A DNA stretch of 64,000 nucleotides from CAZWSX01 sp964636985 (GTDB lineage: Bacteria > Planctomycetota > Planctomycetia > Pirellulales > Pirellulaceae): NCBI GenBank assembly GCA_964636985.1, contig CAZWSX010000008.1:124001-188000 (forward strand), written 5' to 3'. Below are positions 1 to 7,294 of the stretch, piece by piece. How positions within the stretch are numbered: position 1 is the stretch's first letter; each line of letters begins with the position of its first letter. The notes beneath the pieces are model-generated. The model was not told where the DNA came from. It was given only the letters and a program-made list of their open reading frames with translations, and made no database searches. The translations under genes and the position numbers were made by a program.

Positions 1-107
1 GGGAGCGGAGTTACCTCGCTCAATCGCGAAAACAATCGCTCCAGCGCAGCGCGTCGCGCTTCGCCATCGGCGATGGGGTGTGTCTCACTAGTTGCCATGC
101 CCGACAT
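1..107 (-). CDS. 5' end of an unknown gene leaving the window on the left
   Basis: Read on the minus strand, an ATG at 107 (or the in-frame ATG at 98) opens a frame with no stop to base 1. The visible peptide is about 35 residues, begins MSGMATSETH and continues as a hydrophilic helix-like stretch rich in Ala, Arg, Leu and Glu. The codons look like those of neighbouring genes, with G or C at many third positions. It would be transcribed divergently from the AAA ATPase gene that starts at 379. Too little is present to assign a function; the frame could also be chance. Confidence 0.4.
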   Translation of the reverse strand, partial: MSGMATSETHPIADGEARRAALERLFSRLSEVTPL

Positions 108-378
108 ACTGGTTCGTTCCACGCAACGATTTTTCGATATTTCCTACCCGATGAAACCTAGCTTCCAATCCGTCGCTCATGGTTGGTATCCGCCACATTC
201 CGGTTGTATCGACGAGCAAGGCGATACTTTCGTCATAAGCGGTAAATGTTGTTCAGCGAAGTAACTGACTTCCTGCGAATTCAAACGTACGTTTAAGTGG
301 TGCCCGCGTGATAGCGATTCGAGGATCGCCGGTGGTACGCTTTTTCGAAACTCGCTCGTTCGACTTTGGACTAATCTC
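108..378. other. intergenic region between divergent genes
   Basis: This stretch separates the partial minus-strand frame from the plus-strand AAA ATPase and probably holds both promoters. It is visibly more AT-rich around 125-160. I see no convincing -35/-10 pair, hairpin or RNA gene. Confidence 0.35.
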
Positions 379-1932
379 GTGAATTCCTTGCCATCGTCCA
401 CTGCCCCCCAACCCATCGACCCCCAAACGCCCCCCAGAGCAGAAGGCTCCGCGGCCGCAGAGGACGGACGCCTTTCGTCCCTGCTGGAGCGGATTCAAAA
501 ACTCACCGGTACGGAAAACTCGAAAGCAACGACGGCCACAAAAGGACAGGCGCTTGCCGAAGAGATGCTGAAGGCGCCAACGGGAAAGGCCCCCGTCACC
601 TCCATGGCTCCCGCCACGCGCTTAGGCGATCCATCGATCCTGCCGGGACGCGAACCGACGGGTGGAGAAAAAGGACCTTTCATCCCCATGGCTCCCGCGA
701 CCATTCGCGAGTCGGGTTTGACCAATGCCCAGGTCGAAATGCTGGTCCTCAAGTTCCTGCTGGCACGCGGCGATTCGAGCGGACGCGACGTCGCCAACCA
801 GATCAAACTGCCGTTTGTCTTGATCGACGGCCTGATGCGGCAGATGAAACAAGATCAACTGGTGGTTTATCGCGCCGACGCGCCGATGAACGACTACGTG
901 TACCAGTTGACCGACATGGGCCGAGAGGCTGCTCGGCGTCTCGCGCAGCACTGCTCGTACTTCGGTTCCGCGCCGGTTCCGATCGAGCAATATATCGAAT
1001 CTGTTTCCCGTCAATCGCTAACGAAGCAACAGCCGGGCGAAGACGACTTGCGCCGCGCTTTCAGCGACCTGTTGATCAGCGATCGCATCTTTGTTCGGCT
1101 GGGGCCGGCGATCAACTCGGGTCGCGGTTTGTTCTTATTCGGGCCAGCAGGCAACGGCAAGACGAGCATCGCCGAACGAGTGACTCGCGCCTTTGGAACC
1201 GACATTTGGATTCCGCGGGCCATCAGCGTCGACGGTGAAATTGTCCGCACGTTCGATCCCAACGTTCATGAAGAAGTTCCCGAACAAAATACCGACGGGT
1301 TGATCGAGAAGACGCAGATCGACCGCCGCTGGGTGAAGGTCCGTCGACCTACGATCGTGGTCGGTGGCGAATTGACCATGGAAAACCTCGAGGTGATGTT
1401 CAATCCCTCAACGGGTATTTGCGAAGCACCGGTCCAACTAAAAGGCAACTGCGGCACGCTGGTCGTTGACGACTTCGGCCGGCAGAAAATGAGCATCGAC
1501 TCGCTGCTCAATCGCTGGATTGTTCCGCTCGAAAAGCGGTACGACATTCTGAACATGCCTAACGGCAAAAAAGTTCAGGTCCCCTTCGACGAACTGGTGA
1601 TCTTCGCCACCAACTTGCAGCCCAAGGACCTGGTCGACGAAGCCTTCTTGCGACGTATTCCGTACAAAATCGAAATCACCAACCCGACCGAAGAGGAATT
1701 TATCAACCTCTTCCGCATGATGTGCCCGAAGCTCGGATTCGAGTTCAACGAAGAGCGCGTCCGCTGGCTGATCGATACGCACTATACGCCCAACGGACGG
1801 CCAATGCGCTCGTGCCAGCCGCGCGACTTGTTGCAGCAGGTGCGCAATCACTGCGCCTACCACAAAATCCCGGCCGAACTCCGGCCGGAGTTTCTCGACA
1901 TCGCCGTCGAGAATTATTTCTCGATCATGTAA
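379..1932 (+). CDS. AAA-family ATPase with N-terminal winged-helix-like domain
   Basis: Predicted 517-residue cytoplasmic P-loop ATPase. Residues 1-100 are low-complexity and Pro/Ala/Thr-rich. About 112-200 has the helix pattern of a winged-helix domain ending in a basic helix before the ATPase. The AAA core shows Walker A GPAGNGKT near 255-262, Walker B LVVDDF near 361-366, a sensor-1 strand with an Asn (VIFATN) near 407-412, and an arginine pair in FLRRIPYK near 423-430. The start is GTG with no strong ribosome-binding site, so the first residues are uncertain. There is no signal peptide or membrane segment. The partner it remodels is not shown by the context; the next gene is an exported thioredoxin. 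The AAA assignment is firm, the biological role unknown. Confidence 0.85.
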   Translation: MNSLPSSTAPQPIDPQTPPRAEGSAAAEDGRLSSLLERIQKLTGTENSKATTATKGQALAEEMLKAPTGKAPVTSMAPATRLGDPSILPGREPTGGEKGPFIPMAPATIRESGLTNAQVEMLVLKFLLARGDSSGRDVANQIKLPFVLIDGLMRQMKQDQLVVYRADAPMNDYVYQLTDMGREAARRLAQHCSYFGSAPVPIEQYIESVSRQSLTKQQPGEDDLRRAFSDLLISDRIFVRLGPAINSGRGLFLFGPAGNGKTSIAERVTRAFGTDIWIPRAISVDGEIVRTFDPNVHEEVPEQNTDGLIEKTQIDRRWVKVRRPTIVVGGELTMENLEVMFNPSTGICEAPVQLKGNCGTLVVDDFGRQKMSIDSLLNRWIVPLEKRYDILNMPNGKKVQVPFDELVIFATNLQPKDLVDEAFLRRIPYKIEITNPTEEEFINLFRMMCPKLGFEFNEERVRWLIDTHYTPNGRPMRSCQPRDLLQQVRNHCAYHKIPAELRPEFLDIAVENYFSIM

Positions 1933-2133
1933 TCGAATTCTCGCGGGCGCGTCGCGCAACGCGTCCGCGTCTGATCATTTGTCGCCAGATTTCGCGCGAT
2001 TCTCTCGACTCGCGGCGAAGGTGGCGACTTCTCTCTCGCGTTCGTTTATGATGGGACGTTCAGGAGCAAGTCCCCACGCGCCGCTGTGACAACAAAATCA
2101 ATGGCGTGGAATTGATCGCTTGGAGTTGACGCG

Positions 2134-3276
2134 ATGTCTATACGGTCCTGGTCGACGTTTGTAGTCTTGGCGATCGCTGTTTCGCTGGCCTTGGGTGGGA
2201 CGGTCGCCTCGTGGATGGCGACGCGGCTCGCTGCCGACGACCGAGTTGTCGTCGCAGAGCAAGACGACGAGGAAGAGGCTGCCGAAGGTTCGGCAATCAC
2301 CGAGGACTCATACCGACTCCCCACCGCTGATGATGTGGCCGCCTTATTCGACGCCGTGCGCAAGATGAAGACGTTGCGGCCCGCGACGGCCGACGAAACT
2401 CTCAGGCATCGTCGCAAGCTCAAAGCGGCGCTCCGGCAAGCGGCCGAGCGGATCGTCAAGATTGATTCCGACCACTTGTCGCCTGCCTATCGCTGGGCCA
2501 GTTGCTTCAGCCTCGAACAACGCGTATCGGGCCTGGCTGCGGCCACGGCCGAAGAACGCAATCGCTTTATTCAACAAGTGAAGGAAGTGCTGGAAGCGAA
2601 AGTTGATACCGAGTCGCTGAAACTAGCGACGGTAACGGCCAGATCACTGGAGTTCGCCGGGCTCGATGCCGAGTCGGCCGCCGCTCTGGAGGCCTTTTTG
2701 CCCGTCATCGCGAAGTCGGAAGAACCGCTCGCTAAACGCGAAGCGAAACGAATCAGCGCCGTCTTGCGCAGGCTCAATTTGATCGGCAGCCAAATGGAAC
2801 TTGCCGGCAAGGCGATGAACGGTTCCAGCTTCGACATCAGCATGCTCAAAGGCAAAGTCGTCCTGGTCGATTTTTGGGCGACCTGGTGTGGACCGTGTGT
2901 CGCTTCCATGCCTGGGCTCAAGAGGGCCTATGCCGCCTATAAGGACAAGGGCTTCGAAATTGTCGGCGTCAGCCACGACCGCGACCGCGAGGCGCTGGAA
3001 GGCTACCTCAAGGAAAACGAAATCGGCTGGATCAACTTGCACGACCCGGAGGAAAACGGCCGGCCAGCGTCGAGCGAAGCGTATGGCATTCAAGGCATTC
3101 CGACCATGTTCCTGATTTCCACCGACGGAAAGGTGCTGAACGCGACGATCCGTGAAGACTCGCTGATGAAGGAACTCGAAAAACTTCTCGGTCCGCCAGC
3201 CGTTCCGCCTGTTGAAGCTACGGAAGATGCCGCAAAAGATTCGCCGAAGGATGGCGAGGACGAATCTAAAAAGTAG
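2134..3276 (+). CDS. exported TlpA-like thioredoxin-fold protein
   Basis: This 380-residue protein has an uncleaved-anchor or signal-like hydrophobic stretch at about 8-27. A helical, charged middle region follows (about 60-215), then a C-terminal thioredoxin fold. The active site is WCGPC at about 251-255, after the strand KVVLVDFWAT. A cis-proline motif GIPTMFLIS and the TlpA/ResA pattern of a helix rich in charged residues follow. The C-terminal tail is Lys/Asp/Glu-rich. An ATG with GGAG eight bases upstream supports the start. The family usually reduces or guards disulfides or cytochrome c cysteines outside the membrane. The N-terminal 200 residues are not part of the standard TlpA unit and I do not recognise them. 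Confidence 0.85.
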   Translation: MSIRSWSTFVVLAIAVSLALGGTVASWMATRLAADDRVVVAEQDDEEEAAEGSAITEDSYRLPTADDVAALFDAVRKMKTLRPATADETLRHRRKLKAALRQAAERIVKIDSDHLSPAYRWASCFSLEQRVSGLAAATAEERNRFIQQVKEVLEAKVDTESLKLATVTARSLEFAGLDAESAAALEAFLPVIAKSEEPLAKREAKRISAVLRRLNLIGSQMELAGKAMNGSSFDISMLKGKVVLVDFWATWCGPCVASMPGLKRAYAAYKDKGFEIVGVSHDRDREALEGYLKENEIGWINLHDPEENGRPASSEAYGIQGIPTMFLISTDGKVLNATIREDSLMKELEKLLGPPAVPPVEATEDAAKDSPKDGEDESKK

Positions 3277-3332
3277 AGTTCATCAAGAGAGCAAATCGTT
3301 CAGGACGTTCCTTCGAGCGAAAGGATTTGCGT

Positions 3333-3941
3333 ATGTCGAGTTGCGTGGTCGTTCAGTGTTCGCAAGGATTCGTCATCTCGACCGATTCGGTCGCCTTCAA
3401 GACGCCCATCGCCAGTAGCGACGAGAAGTACGGCCCCGTCCGCGTGAGCACCCGCAAGCTCTTTCGCTTGCATCCCGACATCGTGGTGGCAGGCGTAGGC
3501 GAATTCAACAGCTACACCAAAGTCTTCAACGAAGTGGCTGCCACGTCCAAGCCCGCAAACGAACTGGTCGAGAAGTTGCTCGAAATGAGCGTCCGCGACG
3601 CGTCCGACTCCCGCGTGTTTGTCCTGCATCGGAACAACGGCAAAGTCTCGCTTCACATCAGCGAACTAGGGCACATCCGCCGCGACCACGAGGGAACCGT
3701 TTCCTTCCCCGACCCGGCGATCAACGGGCTCTTCTCAGTGATGTTCGAGTCGCCCTATGGTAAGGCAATCCGGCAGACCGGGATGTTGGGCGTCGCCGGA
3801 TTAGTCAGCGCCTTCAACGCCATGGCCGTAAAACTCTCGCCCGACCTGGCCGAGCCATTTGATACGCTCTGCTTCCTCAGCAAGGGAGAGTTTCAGCTCT
3901 CGGGCGGGATTACGCCGCTGCCCTTTGCTGAGATTTGGTGA
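3333..3941 (+). CDS. possible proteasome-fold Ntn-hydrolase-like protein
   Basis: Predicted 202-residue cytoplasmic protein. The start is ATG at 3333, with AAAGGA seven bases upstream; a TTG at 3327 is less likely. The N-terminus resembles a proteasome beta subunit. If Met is removed, Ser2 takes the place of Thr1, the strand GFVISTDS puts Asp18 at the position of Asp17, and Lys42 in KLFRLHPDIVVAG sits where Lys33 lies in the KLF/KIF strand of proteasomes, after an 8-residue insertion. A Gly-rich strand pair follows. This is an inference from pattern only; the nucleophile could also be Cys4, or absent. The last 29 codons recur, diverged, at 5523-5612. The gene lies just before a lower-GC two-gene cassette on the other strand. 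Confidence 0.55.
   Translation: MSSCVVVQCSQGFVISTDSVAFKTPIASSDEKYGPVRVSTRKLFRLHPDIVVAGVGEFNSYTKVFNEVAATSKPANELVEKLLEMSVRDASDSRVFVLHRNNGKVSLHISELGHIRRDHEGTVSFPDPAINGLFSVMFESPYGKAIRQTGMLGVAGLVSAFNAMAVKLSPDLAEPFDTLCFLSKGEFQLSGGITPLPFAEIW
3852..3941 (+). repeat. copy A of a 90-bp gene-end repeat
   Basis: The last 29 codons plus stop of the Ntn-like gene recur at 5523-5612 in the same orientation. By hand alignment 79 of 90 bases match. Ten codons differ: nine are synonymous and one gives Ala to Ser four residues from the end. The pair brackets the two minus-strand genes between them. Confidence 0.85.
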
Positions 3942-4095
3942 ACGACGGGCGGGGTTTTGATGGGGAGTTGTTACTGAATATCGTCCGGTAGCGGCGCGCC
4001 TTCCTCGGGCGTCGTCAACAGTCTCCAAATCTTGGAAACCGCACACGGTCGTAAGCGTGGTCACCAGCGAAGCGTCGCACGTCGCAAGTGGTGCC

Positions 4096-4842
4096 TCAAA
4101 ACTGAGTGAAGACATTCAATATCAAGTCTTCGACGTGAGCCGTTACTTTATGCTCGCCGAGCTTGTAACTGTTCGGATGGCCACATGCGTTTCGGAGTTT
4201 TAGAGCAACGTCGAGCTCTTGTTTCAAATTCTTGCCAATCACGCCAATCTTTTCGAGGACGGTCAAAAAGTCTGCTTCGCCGAGGCGACCTAAATCGTCT
4301 TTCTTCTTCGCTGCCACGAACGGAGTCCGAGCAGACGCAAACCGTCGAACTGCGTCGGCGTTGAAGGCGGTGAGAACTGATTGATTGCTCATAACATGGT
4401 CTTGTAACACCGAAACGGCGCCTACCCACGTCAACACCACCGCAGCTCGAAGTTGGCCTCCTTCATAGCACCGAATAGCCTCTTCGACGAAGGCCATAGT
4501 GTCGGGGTCGTTTATCTTCGCGAGGCTCGCTCGCAGGTTCGATGCAGCTTTTACAATCGGCGAGCCGACAGCAAAGGGGCCAGCAATCTTGTTGACATGC
4601 TCGACCCCCGGTCCCAGAAGTTCCCAGCCGTCTGTGGTGTTTGCTGCCTTACCTTTTGCGTGGTGTAGAATTGCCGACACGTTTTTGTTCTTGATTGAAC
4701 GCCACCCTGCAGCGGCGCCAATGTCCTTAAGTGATGCAACGCTTCGAGGACCAACAGGATCAGCAGCCAGGCAAAGCAAAGCCTTGTCTCGATCCGACAG
4801 TTTTTGTCCCAGCAGTTCCTTCAATGCCTGAGTATTAAGCAC
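4096..4842 (-). CDS. HEPN-motif protein with N-terminal winged-helix-like region
   Basis: About 248 residues. The C-terminal half is all-helical, with an amphipathic helix rich in Ala and Val preceded by CYEGGQLRA, then LKLRNACGHPN. This gives Arg217-x4-His222, the R-x4-6-H signature of HEPN ribonucleases common in toxins and defence proteins. The first 80 residues look like a winged helix (helices, then a GWELLGPG-type wing). I chose GTG at 4842 because GAGG lies six bases upstream; a TTG at 4854 is possible. Either start overlaps the end of the upstream gene, so the two are translationally coupled. A hand count of 4801-4980 gives about 46 percent GC, well below neighbouring core genes. The exact family and its RNA target are unknown. 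Confidence 0.65.
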   Translation of the reverse strand: MLNTQALKELLGQKLSDRDKALLCLAADPVGPRSVASLKDIGAAAGWRSIKNKNVSAILHHAKGKAANTTDGWELLGPGVEHVNKIAGPFAVGSPIVKAASNLRASLAKINDPDTMAFVEEAIRCYEGGQLRAAVVLTWVGAVSVLQDHVMSNQSVLTAFNADAVRRFASARTPFVAAKKKDDLGRLGEADFLTVLEKIGVIGKNLKQELDVALKLRNACGHPNSYKLGEHKVTAHVEDLILNVFTQF

Positions 4843-5326
4843 AGGCAGCCTCAAGTTCTTTCATCTTCACCGCATGTAATGCGTAGGTGCCTGTGGAGTT
4901 CTCAACCAGAGCTTGCTCTTTCACGAGGCGATTTAGGGTGCTGGTCAGATTATTGCTAATAGTCTTCTTGTAGTACGATTTGGCAGACTTTGCAGCCGTG
5001 AGCAACTGCTGCCGACTGAAGGACTCCATTTTTTGATCGAAGGTCAAATACGCCGCCGCGGCAACGATCAGCCCCGGGCCGTCATTGCAGCCTAGTTTCG
5101 AAGCAAACGTAGCAGTTGAACCAGCGATCTTACCGCTGGTTTTGCTTTTCTGTGGGCTCGCTACTTTTTCCGTTTCAAGTTCAGATTCATCTGCTTCACC
5201 GCTTTCTCTGTGAAGCTTCGACACGGCTTCGAGAAGCTCGTGAAGCTCCTTCTTTAAAAACTGTTCAGAGCCTTCGTATTCAACCTCAATTTGCCCCATC
5301 CTGATACGAATTTTGCTAGTGGTCAT
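4835..5326 (-). CDS. unknown partner of the HEPN protein, winged-helix-like
   Basis: A 163-residue soluble protein. Residues 5-24 form a beta pair ending in VEYEGSEQFL, then a helix, a Glu/Ser/Lys-rich linker at about 40-70, and a helical C-terminal domain. That domain (about 82-155, SFSRQQLLTAAKSAKSYY, then NNLTSTLNRLVKE and a short wing TGTYAL) resembles a winged helix-turn-helix. It recalls the N-terminal region of the adjacent HEPN protein. The ATG at 5326 has GGAG five bases upstream. It is first in a two-gene operon and overlaps the HEPN gene by about 8 bases. Size, order and coupling fit a regulatory or neutralising partner, but no family is recognised. Confidence 0.55.
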   Translation of the reverse strand: MTTSKIRIRMGQIEVEYEGSEQFLKKELHELLEAVSKLHRESGEADESELETEKVASPQKSKTSGKIAGSTATFASKLGCNDGPGLIVAAAAYLTFDQKMESFSRQQLLTAAKSAKSYYKKTISNNLTSTLNRLVKEQALVENSTGTYALHAVKMKELEAACA

Positions 5327-5522
5327 AACCGCTCCACATATGGTGTTAACTCAATGATGGAAACGGAATCTTAATTCACCTAAACTGCCAAAGCCAGCTT
5401 GCCGCGTCGAGAACTGCATGAACCCTTGGCAGACTTTTCTTCTCGGAATAAACCTGACCTACGATTCAGAGGGGCTCAAGCCTTCTTGCACTTATTTGTG
5501 GAAGGGCGCGCGATTGCTGCCC

Positions 5523-5612
5523 GAGCCGTTCGATACGCTGTGCTTTCTCAGCAAAGGGGAGTTTCAGCTCTCGGGCGGGATTACTCCCCTGCCGTTTTCG
5601 GAGATTTGGTGA
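5523..5612 (+). pseudogene. displaced 3' end of the Ntn-like gene (copy B)
   Basis: These 90 bases encode 28 of the same 29 residues as the end of the Ntn-like gene, with the same stop codon. Upstream of 5523 I find no more of that gene, so this is an isolated tail, not a second gene. The 64-residue open frame that includes it (from 5418) has an unrelated start and is unlikely to be expressed. The differences are almost all at third positions, so both copies once evolved under selection as coding sequence before being brought together, or one was imported. Confidence 0.7.
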
Positions 5613-5625
5613 AGCAGTTGCGCGG

Positions 5626-5928
5626 CTACTGCAGATCAGGCGGCAACGCTTTCGCAAACATCTTCCGCTCCGATTTGCGCATGGCTCGGGACTCGCACCA
5701 TTCACCGACGAACGCGCCGTCGGTAACGAGCCACGTGACGCACTCGAGCGTCACGATGTCCGAACCTGTCAGCCTGATGCAGGTAACGATGTAGCGCCAC
5801 GGCGAACCGCGCTCGATAATCTCAAACGTCTCTCCCCTGACGACTTCGCCTTCGGCGACAGCCACGTCAAATTCGCAGTTTTCTAGACCGAGTCTTCTGC
5901 TGGCGACGATGCAGAATTTGCTTGGCAT
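5626..5928 (-). CDS. small protein of unknown function
   Basis: This 100-residue protein is mostly beta-strand by pattern, with alternating hydrophobic residues in ENCEFDVAVAEGEVV, ETFEIIERG and PWRYIVTCIRL. No signal peptide or membrane segment is visible. It starts at ATG 5928 without a good ribosome-binding site and lies 38 bases after the end of the next minus-strand gene, so the two may share a transcript. It converges on the displaced gene tail at 5523-5612. It could be a small beta-barrel domain, but I do not recognise the family. Confidence 0.5.
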   Translation of the reverse strand: MPSKFCIVASRRLGLENCEFDVAVAEGEVVRGETFEIIERGSPWRYIVTCIRLTGSDIVTLECVTWLVTDGAFVGEWCESRAMRKSERKMFAKALPPDLQ

Positions 5929-5966
5929 GCCATTATCTAATTGCGTCTCGGCGGATTGCTTTCTAC

Positions 5967-6641
5967 CTATTCGTGGACGTACGCCCAGTCACCGACCGGT
6001 TGGAGCCCGCCACCGTACCCGTGTTTGGGATAAATCTTGTTCGGAAAATAGAGCATCTCGTCGAAATTAACCGGGCCACTGGATGTGTGCACGATGAGTA
6101 CCCACTGGTTGCCTCCGTAAGTCGCAGGCGTGGTTCCACCCGTGTGATATTTGTATTCGGGATACGCCATCATCCCCGTCCATGGCACGCCGGAAAGATA
6201 CTTGGGGACCAACGACTCAAGTGACGGTGGCGGCGTTCCATGGTCCTTCTCGTACTGTCGGATCGCCGCAATGAGCGGCTTGCTACGTTGAGTGAACGAC
6301 TTCATTCCGTTCATGCGAATGGATTGGCCAAGAAGGATCCCGCCCATGGTCGCGGCGAACGCCACGATGAAGGCCGACAAATAGAAAGCAGAATTCCATC
6401 GATCCGGGTAAAAGATAAGTCGAATCGCGAAGCAGGGGATCCCAATCAATGCAGCCAAGACAAAGAACACATAGCCACTGGCCATGGACTGCAGCAGCAT
6501 GGTCCCAAAGGGTGTGACCGACTGCCACTCGGCAAATGGGATGAAGGCCAAGCCCGACACTGCGAGCAACAGCCACTGGATGCGATCTCGATTGGTCATC
6601 GATGTCTCCGAGTGGGATTCGCGCTGCGAAGTCTCGCTCAT
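5967..6641 (-). CDS. membrane protein with pilin-like C-terminal domain, unknown
   Basis: About 224 residues from ATG 6641; an ATG at 6599 is an alternative and the frame extends further upstream in less convincing sequence. Three hydrophobic segments follow the N-terminus (about 22-38, 47-70 and 80-103). Then comes an extracytoplasmic-looking domain with a helix ending in AIRQYEKDHGTPPPSLESL, followed by VPKYLSG and a Gly/Tyr-rich tail. The helix-then-PPPSLE arrangement is common in planctomycete proteins with type II pseudopilin-like C-termini. GC in a sampled line is about 52 percent. The function is unknown. Confidence 0.55.
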   Translation of the reverse strand: MSETSQRESHSETSMTNRDRIQWLLLAVSGLAFIPFAEWQSVTPFGTMLLQSMASGYVFFVLAALIGIPCFAIRLIFYPDRWNSAFYLSAFIVAFAATMGGILLGQSIRMNGMKSFTQRSKPLIAAIRQYEKDHGTPPPSLESLVPKYLSGVPWTGMMAYPEYKYHTGGTTPATYGGNQWVLIVHTSSGPVNFDEMLYFPNKIYPKHGYGGGLQPVGDWAYVHE

Positions 6642-7294
6642 TAAGACTTCGCGCGAACCCTCAAGTCCCTGATGACACTCTAAGGGATTGTGCGTAGAAT
6701 TACGCGTTCTTACGGTCAAACACTTTATTGGGACACTTGATCGCCTACCGGAAGGGGGCGAAAGCGGAATAAGGAGCGGCTCTATGGTCGAGACTCCCCC
6801 AATGGCCCTTTCCCACATCTAAGTGGGCGCGGCCGGGCTACGAGCTCCCTCCGCAAGTATCGATTTGACCTTTTCGACCTAGTGAATTCCGGTAAGATTT
6901 AATCTTGCCGAATTGTTTTCCCCACCCAATGGGGAGGGCTAGGTCCCTCCGGCATCCTTGCTTCGAACGTTCGTCTAAGGGTATTTCACCCAAAGGCAAC
7001 ACGGTTCCGGCAATGGCAGACGGCGCGAATCAGGGTTGAGTCGACCCAACTTGCTGGAAATTGCACGTTGGAAGTGCCCAAGTTGGCGATGGTCCAGTAA
7101 CGATGCTCGACGGAGTCGGGCGGACATCCAACATCCCGGCAACCGAATCCATACCGCGCCACCAACATGGGCGCGCGCTCCAGGCGACTTCGTTCGCTTG
7201 GGCAAATCGTTTCGTACAAGACAAGTTCATTTTCTAGCTAAGTTAATTCTCAATTGGTGAAGCGTCGGCAACTCGCCGGCACGAAGGTGGTTTT
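6642..7294. other. long intergenic region upstream of fusA
   Basis: About 650 bases without a convincing gene. It contains the inverted repeat at 6885-6914. Overlapping short frames on the minus strand near 6975-7230 look like chance openings. No tRNA T-arm, riboswitch core or clear -35/-10 pair was seen. The end nearest fusA is AT-rich (about 7225-7260), the likeliest place for its promoter or leader. Confidence 0.4.
6885..6914. repeat. imperfect inverted repeat, terminator-like hairpin
   Basis: Arms 6885-6899 and 6901-6914 pair over about 14 positions, with one G-U wobble and one bulged C, around a very short loop. GTTTT follows at 6915-6919. On the plus strand it would act like a weak rho-independent terminator, but no plus-strand gene lies directly upstream. 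It could be a protein-binding site or the remnant of a lost gene. Confidence 0.5.

Noticed and set aside
5399..5794. A 131-residue plus-strand frame across the displaced gene tail
   Set aside because: It is in a different frame from the conserved tail, has no ribosome-binding site and overlaps the minus-strand gene at 5626.
7020..7060. A tRNA-like T-arm near GGGTTGAGTCGACCC
   Set aside because: It is a short hairpin and does not match the GGTTCGANTCC consensus; no acceptor or anticodon stem fits around it.
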